The notes: generated by a model from the sequence alone, not told the origin. A DNA stretch of 25,027 nucleotides from an uncultured Faecalibacterium sp. (GCA_937917475.1 CALDNF010000088.1:1-25027), one strand, 5' to 3'. Positions 1-7,864 are shown, numbered from the stretch's first letter. Made by a program: numbers and translations.

Positions 1-46
1 CTCGGTTGTGGGCGGGGTACGCACCGCCCTCTGCGATGGGGCTCAT
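1..46 (-). CDS. Possible start of an unidentified gene running off the left edge
   Basis: An ATG at 44-46 on the minus strand is preceded by a GGAGGA ribosome site (complement of 51-56), 4 bases away. Only 15 codons are in the window, reading MSPIAEGGAYPAHNR, with no recognisable domain. It lies downstream of the phage-like genes on the same strand, so it may be another prophage gene. The terminator at 75-111 sits just upstream with no room for a separate promoter, so expression would need read-through. The start signal is good, but identity cannot be judged from this much sequence. Confidence 0.35.
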   Translation of the reverse strand, partial: MSPIAEGGAYPAHNR

Positions 47-74
47 TCCGTCCTCCTGCGGGCAGAATGGGCAT

Positions 75-111
75 GAAAAAAGCGTCCCTGCCCGGGTGGG
101 CAAAGACGCTT
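75..111 (-). terminator. Rho-independent terminator after the putative immunity gene
   Basis: Read on the minus strand, AAGCGTC pairs with GACGCTT, an inner GCCC pairs with GGGC around a short loop, and six T follow (A75-80 on the plus strand). It begins 18 bases after the stop of the 81-codon gene at 129-374, so it would end transcription of that pair. Confidence 0.8.
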
Positions 112-128
112 GTGATATTGGGTTGTTA

Positions 129-374
129 CTAGCACCAGTCGATGTCGGAAATATCTCCGGCGATCTCAGCAAGAGAACGACTGTCAAAAATGGGCGTGTT
201 CATAACTTCGTCCATGCTGTGGACAAGCTTTTCGTCTCCCTCGTACCACAGGAGATAAGGAAAGCCTTCTTCTCTTGTGCAATAAGGGTCTACATGACCT
301 TCTTTTCCGTGGTACTGAAAGACGAGCATTGCCCATCCCTTGGTGAGTTCTTTCTGCAAAGCAGTTGCTGTCAT
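129..374 (-). CDS. Small hypothetical protein, putative immunity partner of the MuF-type toxin
   Basis: This 81-residue acidic, aromatic-rich protein has no family I can name. Its ATG (372-374) overlaps the TGA (371-373) of the upstream toxin-like frame in an ATGA arrangement, which usually means translational coupling. A rho-independent terminator follows closely. Established knowledge: toxin C-termini on phage MuF head proteins are usually followed immediately by a small immunity gene. The role here is inferred from position, overlap and composition, not from recognised homology. It could instead be an unrelated small phage protein or a shortened relic. The sequence has no signal peptide or membrane segment, so a cytoplasmic protein is expected. 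Confidence 0.55.
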   Translation of the reverse strand: MTATALQKELTKGWAMLVFQYHGKEGHVDPYCTREEGFPYLLWYEGDEKLVHSMDEVMNTPIFDSRSLAEIAGDISDIDWC

Positions 375-868
375 ATGATATCATTGTTCTCCTTTCGCTC
401 CTGCTCGGTCAGCTCACGAGAAGGCCGTTCAAGCAAATGCCCATCCGAATCGAAAATATAATCGTGAGCGTGCTCACCATGCTTTCCAACCATTTCTTCC
501 ACCTTGTGACCGTGGCCGTTGTTGCTGATCTGCTTGGTCTGCCGACCATCCGGGCCGTAATAATTGCGGTCTATGCCGCCCTTGGAATTGGTCTTTTGTG
601 TGATGCCGTTTCGAGGCCCCTTGATATCGCTCTTATTAACTTTAATGATAGTTTGCCCGGCAGCGTTTGTCAATGTATTGCGCCGGACATTCCACGTCGC
701 CTTACTACTGGCACTCCTGCCAAAGCCGGAGACCATGGTGCGGGAGCTGTCAGCCCGACTGCCGGTGGCCTTTACGAACTCGGCCAGCTCCTGCCGGGCC
801 TGCCGGAGCTTTACGGCACTCTGGGTGGTGTCGCTCCCGGCCCATGTGAGCAGGAGCAGGATGTGCTG
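371..868 (-). pseudogene. 3' remnant of a phage minor head (MuF/SPP1 gp7-like) protein with toxin-like C-terminus
   Basis: On the minus strand the frame is open from just after a TGA at 869-871 to the TGA at 371-373, giving 165 residues. The first part (LRQARQELAEFVKATGSRAD, then SSRTMVSGFGRSASSKATW) resembles the end of SPP1 gp7/MuF-type minor head proteins. The remainder (GPDGRQTKQISNN, then GKHGEHAHDYIF and RPSRELTEQERKEN) is a compact, histidine-bearing module like phage-borne polymorphic-toxin tips. The first ATG, at 736, lies inside the head-protein-like stretch and has no ribosome site. The frame reaches a stop before any N-terminal head domain, and phoH follows instead of a portal gene. 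I therefore read it as a 5'-truncated relic. Family assignment is from memory of these motifs; the truncation is seen directly. Confidence 0.65.
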
Positions 869-960
869 TCAGGACACCTTAACCCTTTCCTATGGAAAAA
901 GCGATGGATATAGTCGGAATATTTTGTGCAATTTTCATAGTTTTCTAAACAGACTTTTGG

Positions 961-969
961 TGGTACAAT
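961..969 (+). promoter_or_regulatory. Extended -10 promoter of the phoH operon
   Basis: TGG directly precedes TACAAT (964-969), an extended -10 element. The likely RNA start near 976 lies upstream of the phoH ribosome site at 996-1002. No good -35 box is present at the usual distance (TTTTCT at 941-946), as extended -10 promoters often tolerate. Confidence 0.5.
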
Positions 970-1006
970 ATAGATGGATTCTTATCAAGAGTTTCAGGAG
1001 GGCCAC

Positions 1007-1969
1007 ATGGCGGAAAAGAGCATTGAACTGGATAGTGTAGAGATTGCAGCGGCAGTATTTGGCAACTGCGACCGAAACATTCGATTATTGGAGCAGGAGT
1101 TTTCGGTCACGGCGGTCTGTCGGGGCACGATGCTCCGGATATCCGGTGAACCGGCAAATGTATCTGCCGCCGTCCGTGCGGTGGAGGGAATGCTGCTTCT
1201 GATCGAAAATCATACGCCGCTGGAAGATCAGACAGTTCGCTACTGCCTGAGCCTTGCCCATGATGGGGAAGAAAAGCGAGTCCGGGAGTTAACAGAGGAT
1301 TTTGTGACTGTCACCGTAAAGGGACGTCCGATCCGTCCCAAAACTCTGGGACAGAAAGAATATCTCAATGCGATCCGGAAAAATGCCATCACGTTTGGTG
1401 TTGGGCCGGCTGGTACGGGTAAGACTTATCTGGCTGTGGCAATGGCCGTTAAAGCGTTTAAGGCAAAGGATGTTTCCCGCATTGTGCTGACTCGTCCGGC
1501 CGTAGAAGCCGGTGAAAAGCTCGGTTTTCTGCCCGGAGATTTGCAGCAGAAGGTAGATCCTTATTTACGTCCGCTTTACGATGGTCTGTTCGATATGCTG
1601 GGAGCCGAGACCTACGAGCGTCTGGTGGAAAAACAGATCATCGAAGTGGCTCCGCTGGCCTACATGCGCGGCCGGACGCTGGACGATTCCTTTATTATTC
1701 TGGATGAAGCACAGAACACGACCCCGGAGCAGATGAAGATGTTTCTGACCCGAATGGGCGTGGGCTCTAAAGTGGTTGTGACCGGCGATGTGACTCAGAT
1801 CGATCTGCCGGACCGGACCCGCAGCGGTCTTGTGGATGCCTTGCAGGTTCTCAAGGGCGTGAATGGAATTGCTCAGTGCTATTTTACGGAAAAAGATGTC
1901 GTGCGTCACCGGCTGGTGCAGGAGATCATCAAAGCGTATGAAGCAGCTGCACACCCGGCCAAACGCTGA
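1007..1969 (+). CDS. phoH: PhoH family ATPase
   Basis: A 320-residue cytoplasmic P-loop ATPase of the PhoH/YbeZ family, which is linked to RNA metabolism and ribosome quality together with YbeY. Walker A GPAGTGKT is at residues 133-140 and Walker B IILDEAQN at about 230-237, with the family's TRPAVEAGEKLGFLPGD stretch between them. An N-terminal KH-like region (about 1-80) is typical of the bacterial long form. The start at 1007 is chosen because AGGAGGG (996-1002) ends 4 bases before it. An in-frame ATG at 974 is too near the inferred transcription start and has no ribosome site. ybeY follows after 44 bases, the usual partner order. Confidence 0.95.
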   Translation: MAEKSIELDSVEIAAAVFGNCDRNIRLLEQEFSVTAVCRGTMLRISGEPANVSAAVRAVEGMLLLIENHTPLEDQTVRYCLSLAHDGEEKRVRELTEDFVTVTVKGRPIRPKTLGQKEYLNAIRKNAITFGVGPAGTGKTYLAVAMAVKAFKAKDVSRIVLTRPAVEAGEKLGFLPGDLQQKVDPYLRPLYDGLFDMLGAETYERLVEKQIIEVAPLAYMRGRTLDDSFIILDEAQNTTPEQMKMFLTRMGVGSKVVVTGDVTQIDLPDRTRSGLVDALQVLKGVNGIAQCYFTEKDVVRHRLVQEIIKAYEAAAHPAKR

Positions 1970-2013
1970 AACTGTGTAGCAGAATGTGTATCTAAGAAAG
2001 GAGCGGACAAGTT

Positions 2014-2505
2014 ATGTCCAATAAAGTTTTGATCACTAATTCCCAGAAAGCAGTCAAGGTACCGTCCGGTCTTCGGATTCTGATCCGCCGGGCCTGCAAC
2101 GCTGTGCTGGAATACGAACATTTTGATGACCCGGCAGAGATCAGCGTCACCTTTGTGGACAACGCTGCAATTGCTGAGCTGAACAATCAGTACCGCAACA
2201 AGCCGATGCCCACCGATGTCCTGAGCTTTCCTCTGGGCGAGAACGGTGTGTATGACATTGATGAAAACAATGGCTGCAAGATGCTTGGTGATATTGTTAT
2301 CAGCATGGAGCGTGCACAGGAGCAGGCCACTCTGTATGGCCATCCGCTGCAGCGGGAGGTCGCTTTCCTGACCGTTCACTCTATGCTGCATCTGTTGGGC
2401 TACGACCATGAAAATGGCGGTCTGGAAGCCATGCGGATGCGGGAAAAAGAAGAAGCTGTTCTGACGCAGCTTGGCTTGCCCCGGACCGTCAGCTATACGG
2501 AATAA
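2014..2505 (+). CDS. ybeY: Endoribonuclease YbeY (16S rRNA maturation)
   Basis: A 163-residue zinc-dependent endoribonuclease that matures the 3' end of 16S rRNA and takes part in late 70S ribosome quality control. The signature histidines H122, H126 and H132 lie in HSMLHLLGYDH, and the conserved PTDVLSFP stretch is at about residues 66-73. Length is normal for the family. AAAGGAG lies just upstream of the ATG. It sits between phoH and era, the standard clostridial order. The diacylglycerol kinase and cytidine deaminase genes often found between ybeY and era in other Firmicutes are absent here. Confidence 0.95.
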   Translation: MSNKVLITNSQKAVKVPSGLRILIRRACNAVLEYEHFDDPAEISVTFVDNAAIAELNNQYRNKPMPTDVLSFPLGENGVYDIDENNGCKMLGDIVISMERAQEQATLYGHPLQREVAFLTVHSMLHLLGYDHENGGLEAMRMREKEEAVLTQLGLPRTVSYTE

Positions 2506-2565
2506 GCTGCCCCGGCCATTCAAATTGTTGTGCGCATTCTGCGCCAAGGAGACAGGAGTTTTATT

Positions 2566-3501
2566 TTGAAAAATGCAACATCCATGCAGCCGCATTATGA
2601 TACATCCTCGGTCTTTGTGGCCGTGATCGGCAGGCCCAATGTGGGCAAATCCAGTTTGACCAACCGTCTGGTCGGAGAAAAGGTGGCCATCGTTACCTCC
2701 AAGCCTCAGACTACCCGCACCCGGATCACTGGTGTGATCACCCGGGGGCCTCTTCAGTATGTTCTGCTGGATACTCCCGGCGTGCATAAGGCTCATAACA
2801 AACTGGGCAAGCGTATGGACAAAACAGCCAGCGATTCCATGGCAGACGTGGATGTTTCGATGATGCTGTTTGAGCCTTACGGTGCACTCAATGAGTCTGA
2901 AATGATGCTGGTGGATGCCCTGCGCCATGGCGGCCCGGCGATTGCTGTCATCAACAAGACCGATCTTGTCAAAGACCCCGCCGATCTGGAAGCCCGGAAG
3001 GAAGAGCTGAAAGCTCTTGGCGTGTTCGATGACGTTTACACCATCAGCGTCCGGGCAGATGACCATTGCGAGGAGTTGTTTGATGCACTGAGCCGTTATG
3101 CAGTAGAAGGCCCGCATTACTTTGATGACGACGCCTACACGGATATGCCGGAGAAAGAACTGGTTGCTGAGGTTATCCGGGAAAAGGCCCTGCTCTTTAT
3201 GCGGGATGAAATTCCTCACGGTATCGCTGTTGTGGTCGAGCGGTTCAAGGAACGGCCCGGCACAGATTTGGTGGATATCGATGTAAATATCTACTGTGAG
3301 CGGGAAAGTCACAAGGGAATGGTCATTGGCAAGGGCGGGGCAATGCTCAAAAAAATTGCCAGTGCCGCCCGCACCGACTGCGAAGAATTTCTGGGCTGCC
3401 GTGTCAATTTGCAATGCTGGGTCAAAGTCAAAGCCGATTGGCGTGACAACGAGTTCTTGCTGAACAATTTCGGCTTCAAGCAGAACACCAACAAACGCTG
3501 A
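2566..3501 (+). CDS. era: GTPase Era
   Basis: A 311-residue GTPase that binds the 3' end of 16S rRNA and aids 30S subunit assembly. G1 GRPNVGKS is at residues 22-29, the T-rich switch I at about 49-53, G3 DTPG at 69-72 and G4 NKTD at 130-133. A C-terminal KH domain carries GKGG at 255-258. The likely start is TTG 2566, with AGGAG (2554-2558) 7 bases upstream. A GTG at 2530 has no ribosome site and an ATG at 2584 is badly spaced. The protein ends within 31 bases of recO. The G5 motif reads SVRAD rather than the commoner SAxxG. Confidence 0.95.
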   Translation: MKNATSMQPHYDTSSVFVAVIGRPNVGKSSLTNRLVGEKVAIVTSKPQTTRTRITGVITRGPLQYVLLDTPGVHKAHNKLGKRMDKTASDSMADVDVSMMLFEPYGALNESEMMLVDALRHGGPAIAVINKTDLVKDPADLEARKEELKALGVFDDVYTISVRADDHCEELFDALSRYAVEGPHYFDDDAYTDMPEKELVAEVIREKALLFMRDEIPHGIAVVVERFKERPGTDLVDIDVNIYCERESHKGMVIGKGGAMLKKIASAARTDCEEFLGCRVNLQCWVKVKADWRDNEFLLNNFGFKQNTNKR

Positions 3502-3532
3502 GCAGAACGGCGGCCAACAGGAGATGCATCCG

Positions 3533-4279
3533 ATGGACACGATCGTAACAATGGGGCTCGTGCTGAAAGAGATCCGGTATAAAGAGGCAGATCGCATCCT
3601 GACCATATTGACGCCAAAGCTGGGAGTCATCTCCGCATTGGCAAAGAACAGCCTGCGGCTGAAAAGCAAATTGCTCACTGCCTGCGGGCTGCTTTGCTAT
3701 TCTGAGTTCGTACTTCTTCCGGGACGGAATATGTATACGGTGCAGGAGGCCTCGGTCGAAAAGATCTTTTATAACATTTCCGCCACTGTAGAGGGAATGG
3801 GCCTTGCCATGTACATGGGTGAAATGGCTTCTGCACTTTCGCCCACCGGAGAAGAGGCAGACAGGGAACTGCGGCTGCTTCTCAACTGTCTTTATATGAT
3901 CAACGAAAATAAGACGGATGTCCGGGTTATCAAGGCTGTATTTGAGCTGCGCACCATGAGTCAATGTGGATTCCTTCCACAGCTTGTCTACTGCCGGGAC
4001 TGTGGCCGATACGATGGCCCTGCATTTTATCTGGATGTTCAGGAAGGCTATCTGCTCTGTGATGATTGTGCAAAAAAAGCAGGGAAGAGCTGCAATCTGG
4101 ATCAGGGAGCACTTTACGCCCTGCGGCACATCTGTCTGGTGGATGATAAAAAGATCTTTGCTTTTAAAATTTCAGTGGGCAGTCTGGCAAAGCTGTCTAT
4201 TGCAGCGGAGCAGTATGCACTGACTCACTTGGACAAACCACTAAAAAGTTACCAATTTTTGAAATCAGTATTACCATAA
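3533..4279 (+). CDS. recO: DNA repair protein RecO
   Basis: A 248-residue recombination mediator of the RecFOR pathway, loading RecA on SSB-coated single-stranded DNA. The N-terminal OB-fold begins TMGLVLKEIRYKEADRILTILT. A zinc-binding set lies at C154-x2-C157 and C176-x2-C179, as in many Gram-positive RecO proteins. The ATG at 3533 is preferred because AGGAG (3519-3523) is 9 bases upstream. The ATG at 3524 would directly abut that ribosome site. The gene follows era by 31 bases, a classical pairing. Confidence 0.93.
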   Translation: MDTIVTMGLVLKEIRYKEADRILTILTPKLGVISALAKNSLRLKSKLLTACGLLCYSEFVLLPGRNMYTVQEASVEKIFYNISATVEGMGLAMYMGEMASALSPTGEEADRELRLLLNCLYMINENKTDVRVIKAVFELRTMSQCGFLPQLVYCRDCGRYDGPAFYLDVQEGYLLCDDCAKKAGKSCNLDQGALYALRHICLVDDKKIFAFKISVGSLAKLSIAAEQYALTHLDKPLKSYQFLKSVLP

Positions 4280-4300
4280 AAGAGGATAATCAAAATTACC

Positions 4301-6712
4301 ATGGAGACAAGCTATTTAAAAACACTTGAGCTCGATAAGATCATTGCACGGGCAGCAGAAGGCTGCGTATGCAAGGAAGCTCGGGATATGCTTCTGGCCG
4401 CAGAGCCTCAGTGTGACCCGGATGAAGTACGATACGCTCTTGAGCAGACCGATGCCATCAACACCCTGCTTATTAAGAATGGTTCCCCTCGCTTTGGCGG
4501 TGTAGAGGGCGTAAATGCCTTGACTGCCCGGGCGGTCAAGGGCGGCGTTCTGTCCATGGGAGAACTGCTGATGGTTGCAGGAGCCCTGCGCAACTTCCAG
4601 AATCTCAGCAGCTGGTACGGCTCCTCGGAACACGACGTTCTGCCCACGGATGATCTGTTCTATGCTCTGGCTCCGCAGCCCGGGCTCGAGCAGCAGATCT
4701 CCAGTGCGATCCTTGCACCGGATGCAATGGCCGATACGGCTTCCCATACCCTGAATGAGCTTCGCAAAAAAATCCGTGCAACGGAAAACAGCATCCGGGA
4801 CCGATTAGAGAGCATGGTACGGAATATGGATACCTCCAAATACCTGCAGGAAAGCGTGGTCTCCATGCGAAACGGCCGGTATGTTGTCCCGGTCAAAAGC
4901 GAATATCGAGGCGAGGTGAGCGGCATCATCCACGATGTCTCGTCCACCGGTGCTACCGTGTTTGTGGAGCCGCAGGCCGTTGTGGAAGCCAACGCCCGTA
5001 TTTTGCAATATCGTGCGCAGGAAGCTCAGGAGATCGAGCGGATTCTCGTAGCCTTTACCGGACAGGTAGCTGCGATTGAACCGCAGTTCCAGTACAGCTA
5101 CAAAGCCATGCTGGAGATCGACGTTCTCCTTGCCAAAGCCCGGCTTGCATTGGATATGAAAGCCTTCAAGCCCGCCGTGCGAACGGATAACTCGTTCTCT
5201 CTGATCCGGGCACGTCATCCATTGATCGACCCCAAAAAGTGCGTTCCTGTCGATATTGCATTGGGCAGAGATTACGATTCGCTCATCATTACCGGCCCCA
5301 ACACCGGCGGCAAAACGGTCACACTGAAAACTGCCGGCCTGCTTTGCGCAATGGCACAGTGTGGTTTCCTCATCCCGGCGGATGAACGAAGCGAAATCTG
5401 CGTTTTCGATGAATTTCTTGTGGATATCGGGGATGAGCAGAGCATTGAGCAAAGTCTTTCCACCTTCTCCGGACACATGAAGAAGATCACCGGAATTCTT
5501 GAGCTTGCCATGCCCCATACACTGGTTCTTCTGGACGAGCTGGGCGCAGGCACTGACCCGGCGGAAGGTGCCGCACTGGCGGTTGCGATCATTGAGGAAC
5601 TGCGCCGCAGGGGAGTCCTGCTGATGGCGACTACCCATTATGCCGAGTTAAAGGTATTTGCCCTTGAGACCAAGGGGGTAGTCAATGCGAGCTGCGAGTT
5701 TGACCTCGAGACTTTGCGCCCCACCTATAAACTCAGTGTCGGTGTGCCGGGCAAATCCAATGCTTTCCTGATCAGTGAAAAACTTGGTATTCCGGAGCGG
5801 GTCATTGAAGCAGCACAGCAGCATTTGTCTGCGGAAGACAAGCGTTTGGATGCTGTTCTGGGCCAGTTGGATGACCTCAAATTGCAGCTGAAAGAAAGCC
5901 AGAACGAAGTGGAAGAACTCCGCAACGAGGCTTCCAACCAGCTGGAAGCGGCCCGGAAAAAGCGGGATGAACTGATCCAGCAGGGTGAAAATGAGCTGGA
6001 AGCGGCCCGGGCAAAGGCACGGACTCTGGCTCAGGAAGTGGAAAGCAAGGCTTACGCTCTGACGGACGAACTGCGCAGGCTCCAGAAAGATGAACGGATG
6101 AGTGCGCAGCAGAAAGCACAGCGTGCCCGGGAGATCGCCAAAAAGGAGTCTGAAAAGCTGTTTGTTGGTACTGAAGTTGTCCATAATCCCGTCAAGGAAT
6201 TTGTTCCGCTGAAGGAAGTAAAAGTAGGGCAGGAGGTTTGCATTGCAGAGCTGAACCAGCTGGCAACCGTTTTGGCACTGCCGGATAAAAACGGTGACGT
6301 ACTGGTGCGGGCCGGTATCATCAAAACAAAAGTTCCGCTCAAGGGACTCAAACAGCCGGAAAAGCTGGTCAAAGAAGCCAAACCCATGACGAAGGCGCAG
6401 CAGCGGTATTCCCGCTTGACTGGTGATGCTAACCGCCCCAACGGAAGGGTAGAGCGGGTACAGCGTTCTGCCAAGATGGAGTGCAACCTGCTGGGGTTGA
6501 CCGTGGACGAAGCTCTGCCGGAAGTAGATTCCTTTATCGACCGTGCAATTCTGAACGGGCAAACAGTCGTTTATCTGATTCATGGCAATGGTACCGGGGC
6601 TTTGCGCACAGCAATTCATAAGCATCTGCGTGGAAACCGGATGGTTAAGAGTTTCCGTCTGGGACGCTATGGTGAAGGTGAAAGCGGCGTAACGGTAGTT
6701 GAACTGAAATAA
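4301..6712 (+). CDS. mutS2: MutS2 ATPase with C-terminal Smr domain
   Basis: An 803-residue MutS2 protein, not a mismatch-repair MutS. MutS2 limits homologous recombination and, in Bacillus, takes part in rescue of collided ribosomes. Walker A GPNTGGKT is at 332-339 and Walker B LLDE at 410-413, followed by LGAGTDPAEGAAL. A long charged coiled coil spans about 505-610. A C-terminal Smr domain starts near 726 and retains HGNGTGALR (761-769). The usual LDLRG motif reads CNLLG at 728-732. No good ribosome site precedes ATG 4301: GAGG ends 15 bases upstream, so the exact start is less certain. It follows recO by 21 bases. Confidence 0.95.
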   Translation: METSYLKTLELDKIIARAAEGCVCKEARDMLLAAEPQCDPDEVRYALEQTDAINTLLIKNGSPRFGGVEGVNALTARAVKGGVLSMGELLMVAGALRNFQNLSSWYGSSEHDVLPTDDLFYALAPQPGLEQQISSAILAPDAMADTASHTLNELRKKIRATENSIRDRLESMVRNMDTSKYLQESVVSMRNGRYVVPVKSEYRGEVSGIIHDVSSTGATVFVEPQAVVEANARILQYRAQEAQEIERILVAFTGQVAAIEPQFQYSYKAMLEIDVLLAKARLALDMKAFKPAVRTDNSFSLIRARHPLIDPKKCVPVDIALGRDYDSLIITGPNTGGKTVTLKTAGLLCAMAQCGFLIPADERSEICVFDEFLVDIGDEQSIEQSLSTFSGHMKKITGILELAMPHTLVLLDELGAGTDPAEGAALAVAIIEELRRRGVLLMATTHYAELKVFALETKGVVNASCEFDLETLRPTYKLSVGVPGKSNAFLISEKLGIPERVIEAAQQHLSAEDKRLDAVLGQLDDLKLQLKESQNEVEELRNEASNQLEAARKKRDELIQQGENELEAARAKARTLAQEVESKAYALTDELRRLQKDERMSAQQKAQRAREIAKKESEKLFVGTEVVHNPVKEFVPLKEVKVGQEVCIAELNQLATVLALPDKNGDVLVRAGIIKTKVPLKGLKQPEKLVKEAKPMTKAQQRYSRLTGDANRPNGRVERVQRSAKMECNLLGLTVDEALPEVDSFIDRAILNGQTVVYLIHGNGTGALRTAIHKHLRGNRMVKSFRLGRYGEGESGVTVVELK

Positions 6713-6717
6713 AAATG

Positions 6718-6753
6718 GCCTGTCCGCAACGTTTTGTGGACAGGCTTTGTTGT
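6718..6753 (+). terminator. Terminator-like hairpin after mutS2
   Basis: GCCTGTCC (6718-6725) pairs perfectly with GGACAGGC (6738-6745) around a 12-base loop, followed by TTTGTTGT. The U tract is interrupted and the amidase gene on the same strand starts 21 bases later with no visible promoter. This may be a partial terminator that lowers amidase expression. Confidence 0.6.
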
Positions 6754-6773
6754 AAAAAAGAACGGGATCCAAC

Positions 6774-7625
6774 ATGGCAAATCATGCAAAACATACAATA
6801 TTGCGCAAAAGAAACCATTCAAAACGAAAAGGGCAGGGAAGAGCCCGGTTCAAACAGGGGATTCTTCTGCTGTTTTGCGCCTTCTGCCTTTGCGCCGGAG
6901 GCTGGCTGTGGCACGAAGCGTTGACCTCAGGGCAGACCGCCCGCATTGCAGTGGAAGACGACTTCCGACCTCAGGTTGGAGATCCGCCCTATCGAGTTGC
7001 CGTAGATGCGGGCCATGGCGGGAGCGACCCCGGAGCGCAGGGAGTTGTCAACGAAGCGCAGATGAATCGGCAGACAGCACAGGCACTGGTGGAGATGCTG
7101 GAAGCCGACCCCAACTATATTCCATTGAACACCCGGGACAGCTATGATACCACCGCCAAACCCGGAGAACGTGCCGCTTATGCAAATACACAGTCTCCGC
7201 AGCTGCTGCTTTCGATTCATGGCAATTCCGCATCAGAGGGTTCTTCCGCATCTGGATTTGAATGTTATCCGGCAGTTCCGGGAAGGACCTGGCATCGGGA
7301 AAGCTTTTATTTTGCAGAGCTTCTTGCTGCGGGGATGCAGAACGCCGGGTCGCATTTACGAGGCCGAGGGGGAGTACGGTACCTATATTATCAGGGTGAG
7401 AACAAGCTTCTGGTGGAATCCAATCATACAGAGGAACGGCAGGAGCGCAGCTTTACGATTCTGGAAGATGTAAATTGTCCGGCCGTATTAGCAGAGCAGT
7501 GCTTTGTCACAAACGAAGCCGATGTTGCACAGTTTGGTTCAGAAGAAGGCTGCCGCCGTGTGGCGCAAATCTATTACGAAGCCATTTGCGGATACTTTGG
7601 CACGCAGCCCCTCGGTTCATCGTAA
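6774..7625 (+). CDS. N-acetylmuramoyl-L-alanine amidase (Amidase_3), membrane anchored
   Basis: A 283-residue cell-wall hydrolase that cuts the bond between N-acetylmuramic acid and the L-alanine of the stem peptide. A very basic N-terminus precedes one membrane segment (about 29-46), so the catalytic domain should lie outside the cell as a signal-anchored or secreted enzyme. Zinc ligands appear to be H81 (VDAGHGGSDPG), E94 (NEAQMN) and H149 (SIHGNS). The catalytic glutamate is probably E241 in VLAEQCFVTN. Its closest relatives are CwlD-type amidases, but no spore-specific role can be read from sequence. The ribosome site is weak (GGGAT), and expression probably depends on read-through from mutS2. 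Confidence 0.9.
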   Translation: MANHAKHTILRKRNHSKRKGQGRARFKQGILLLFCAFCLCAGGWLWHEALTSGQTARIAVEDDFRPQVGDPPYRVAVDAGHGGSDPGAQGVVNEAQMNRQTAQALVEMLEADPNYIPLNTRDSYDTTAKPGERAAYANTQSPQLLLSIHGNSASEGSSASGFECYPAVPGRTWHRESFYFAELLAAGMQNAGSHLRGRGGVRYLYYQGENKLLVESNHTEERQERSFTILEDVNCPAVLAEQCFVTNEADVAQFGSEEGCRRVAQIYYEAICGYFGTQPLGSS

Positions 7626-7741
7626 AGATTCCAAGGGGGAGAGCTCTTTGATTTTCCGATTATCCTATGATTCTGTGTGGTCCGGGCAGATTCACAGCGA
7701 AATCAGAAGAGAGGAGGGCTTTCCTTTTTGCATTATGAGCA

Positions 7742-7767
7742 TTTCGTATAATGCACGTTATACGAAA
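7742..7767. repeat. Perfect 10-bp inverted repeat with 6-bp centre, dif/lox-like
   Basis: TTTCGTATAA (7742-7751) and TTATACGAAA (7758-7767) are exact inverted copies flanking TGCACG. Read as an 11-6-11 Xer site (7741-7768), it shares with E. coli dif the ATAATG...TTAT core. Read as an 8-bp spacer site, 21 of the central 24 positions match P1 loxP. It lies in a gap between convergent genes, where an operator has no obvious promoter to control, and about 0.7 kb from a tyrosine recombinase gene. A second nested pair, GCATTAT (7730-7736) and ATAATGC (7748-7754), overlaps the left arm. Its function is unproven. The 239-base gap otherwise holds no convincing gene. Confidence 0.6.
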
Positions 7768-7784
7768 GACGGGGAAGCGAAAAC

Positions 7785-7804
7785 AGCCTCTTTTCTGGCT
7801 TTTT
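7785..7804. terminator. Weak bidirectional terminator candidate between amidase and GNAT genes
   Basis: AGCC (7785-7788) pairs with GGCT (7797-7800), followed by T 7801-7804 on the plus strand. Flanking A and T runs can extend the stem around a one-base bulge. The minus-strand reading gives GGCTGTTTT. The stem is short, so support is modest. It is the best terminator-like structure in the convergent gap. Confidence 0.35.
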
Positions 7805-7864
7805 CCATTTTCTGGGCCTTATCCCGGCCAAGGCTCGTTTTCAGCCTGTTTTCAAGCGGTTTCT

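Noticed and set aside
974..1006. ATG 974 as the phoH start
   Set aside because: It is at or before the expected transcription start and has no ribosome site, while ATG 1007 has AGGAGGG at good spacing.
1906..3678. A 590-codon minus-strand frame opposite ybeY and era
   Set aside because: ybeY and era have all family motifs on the plus strand. The opposite frame has no recognisable feature or ribosome site.
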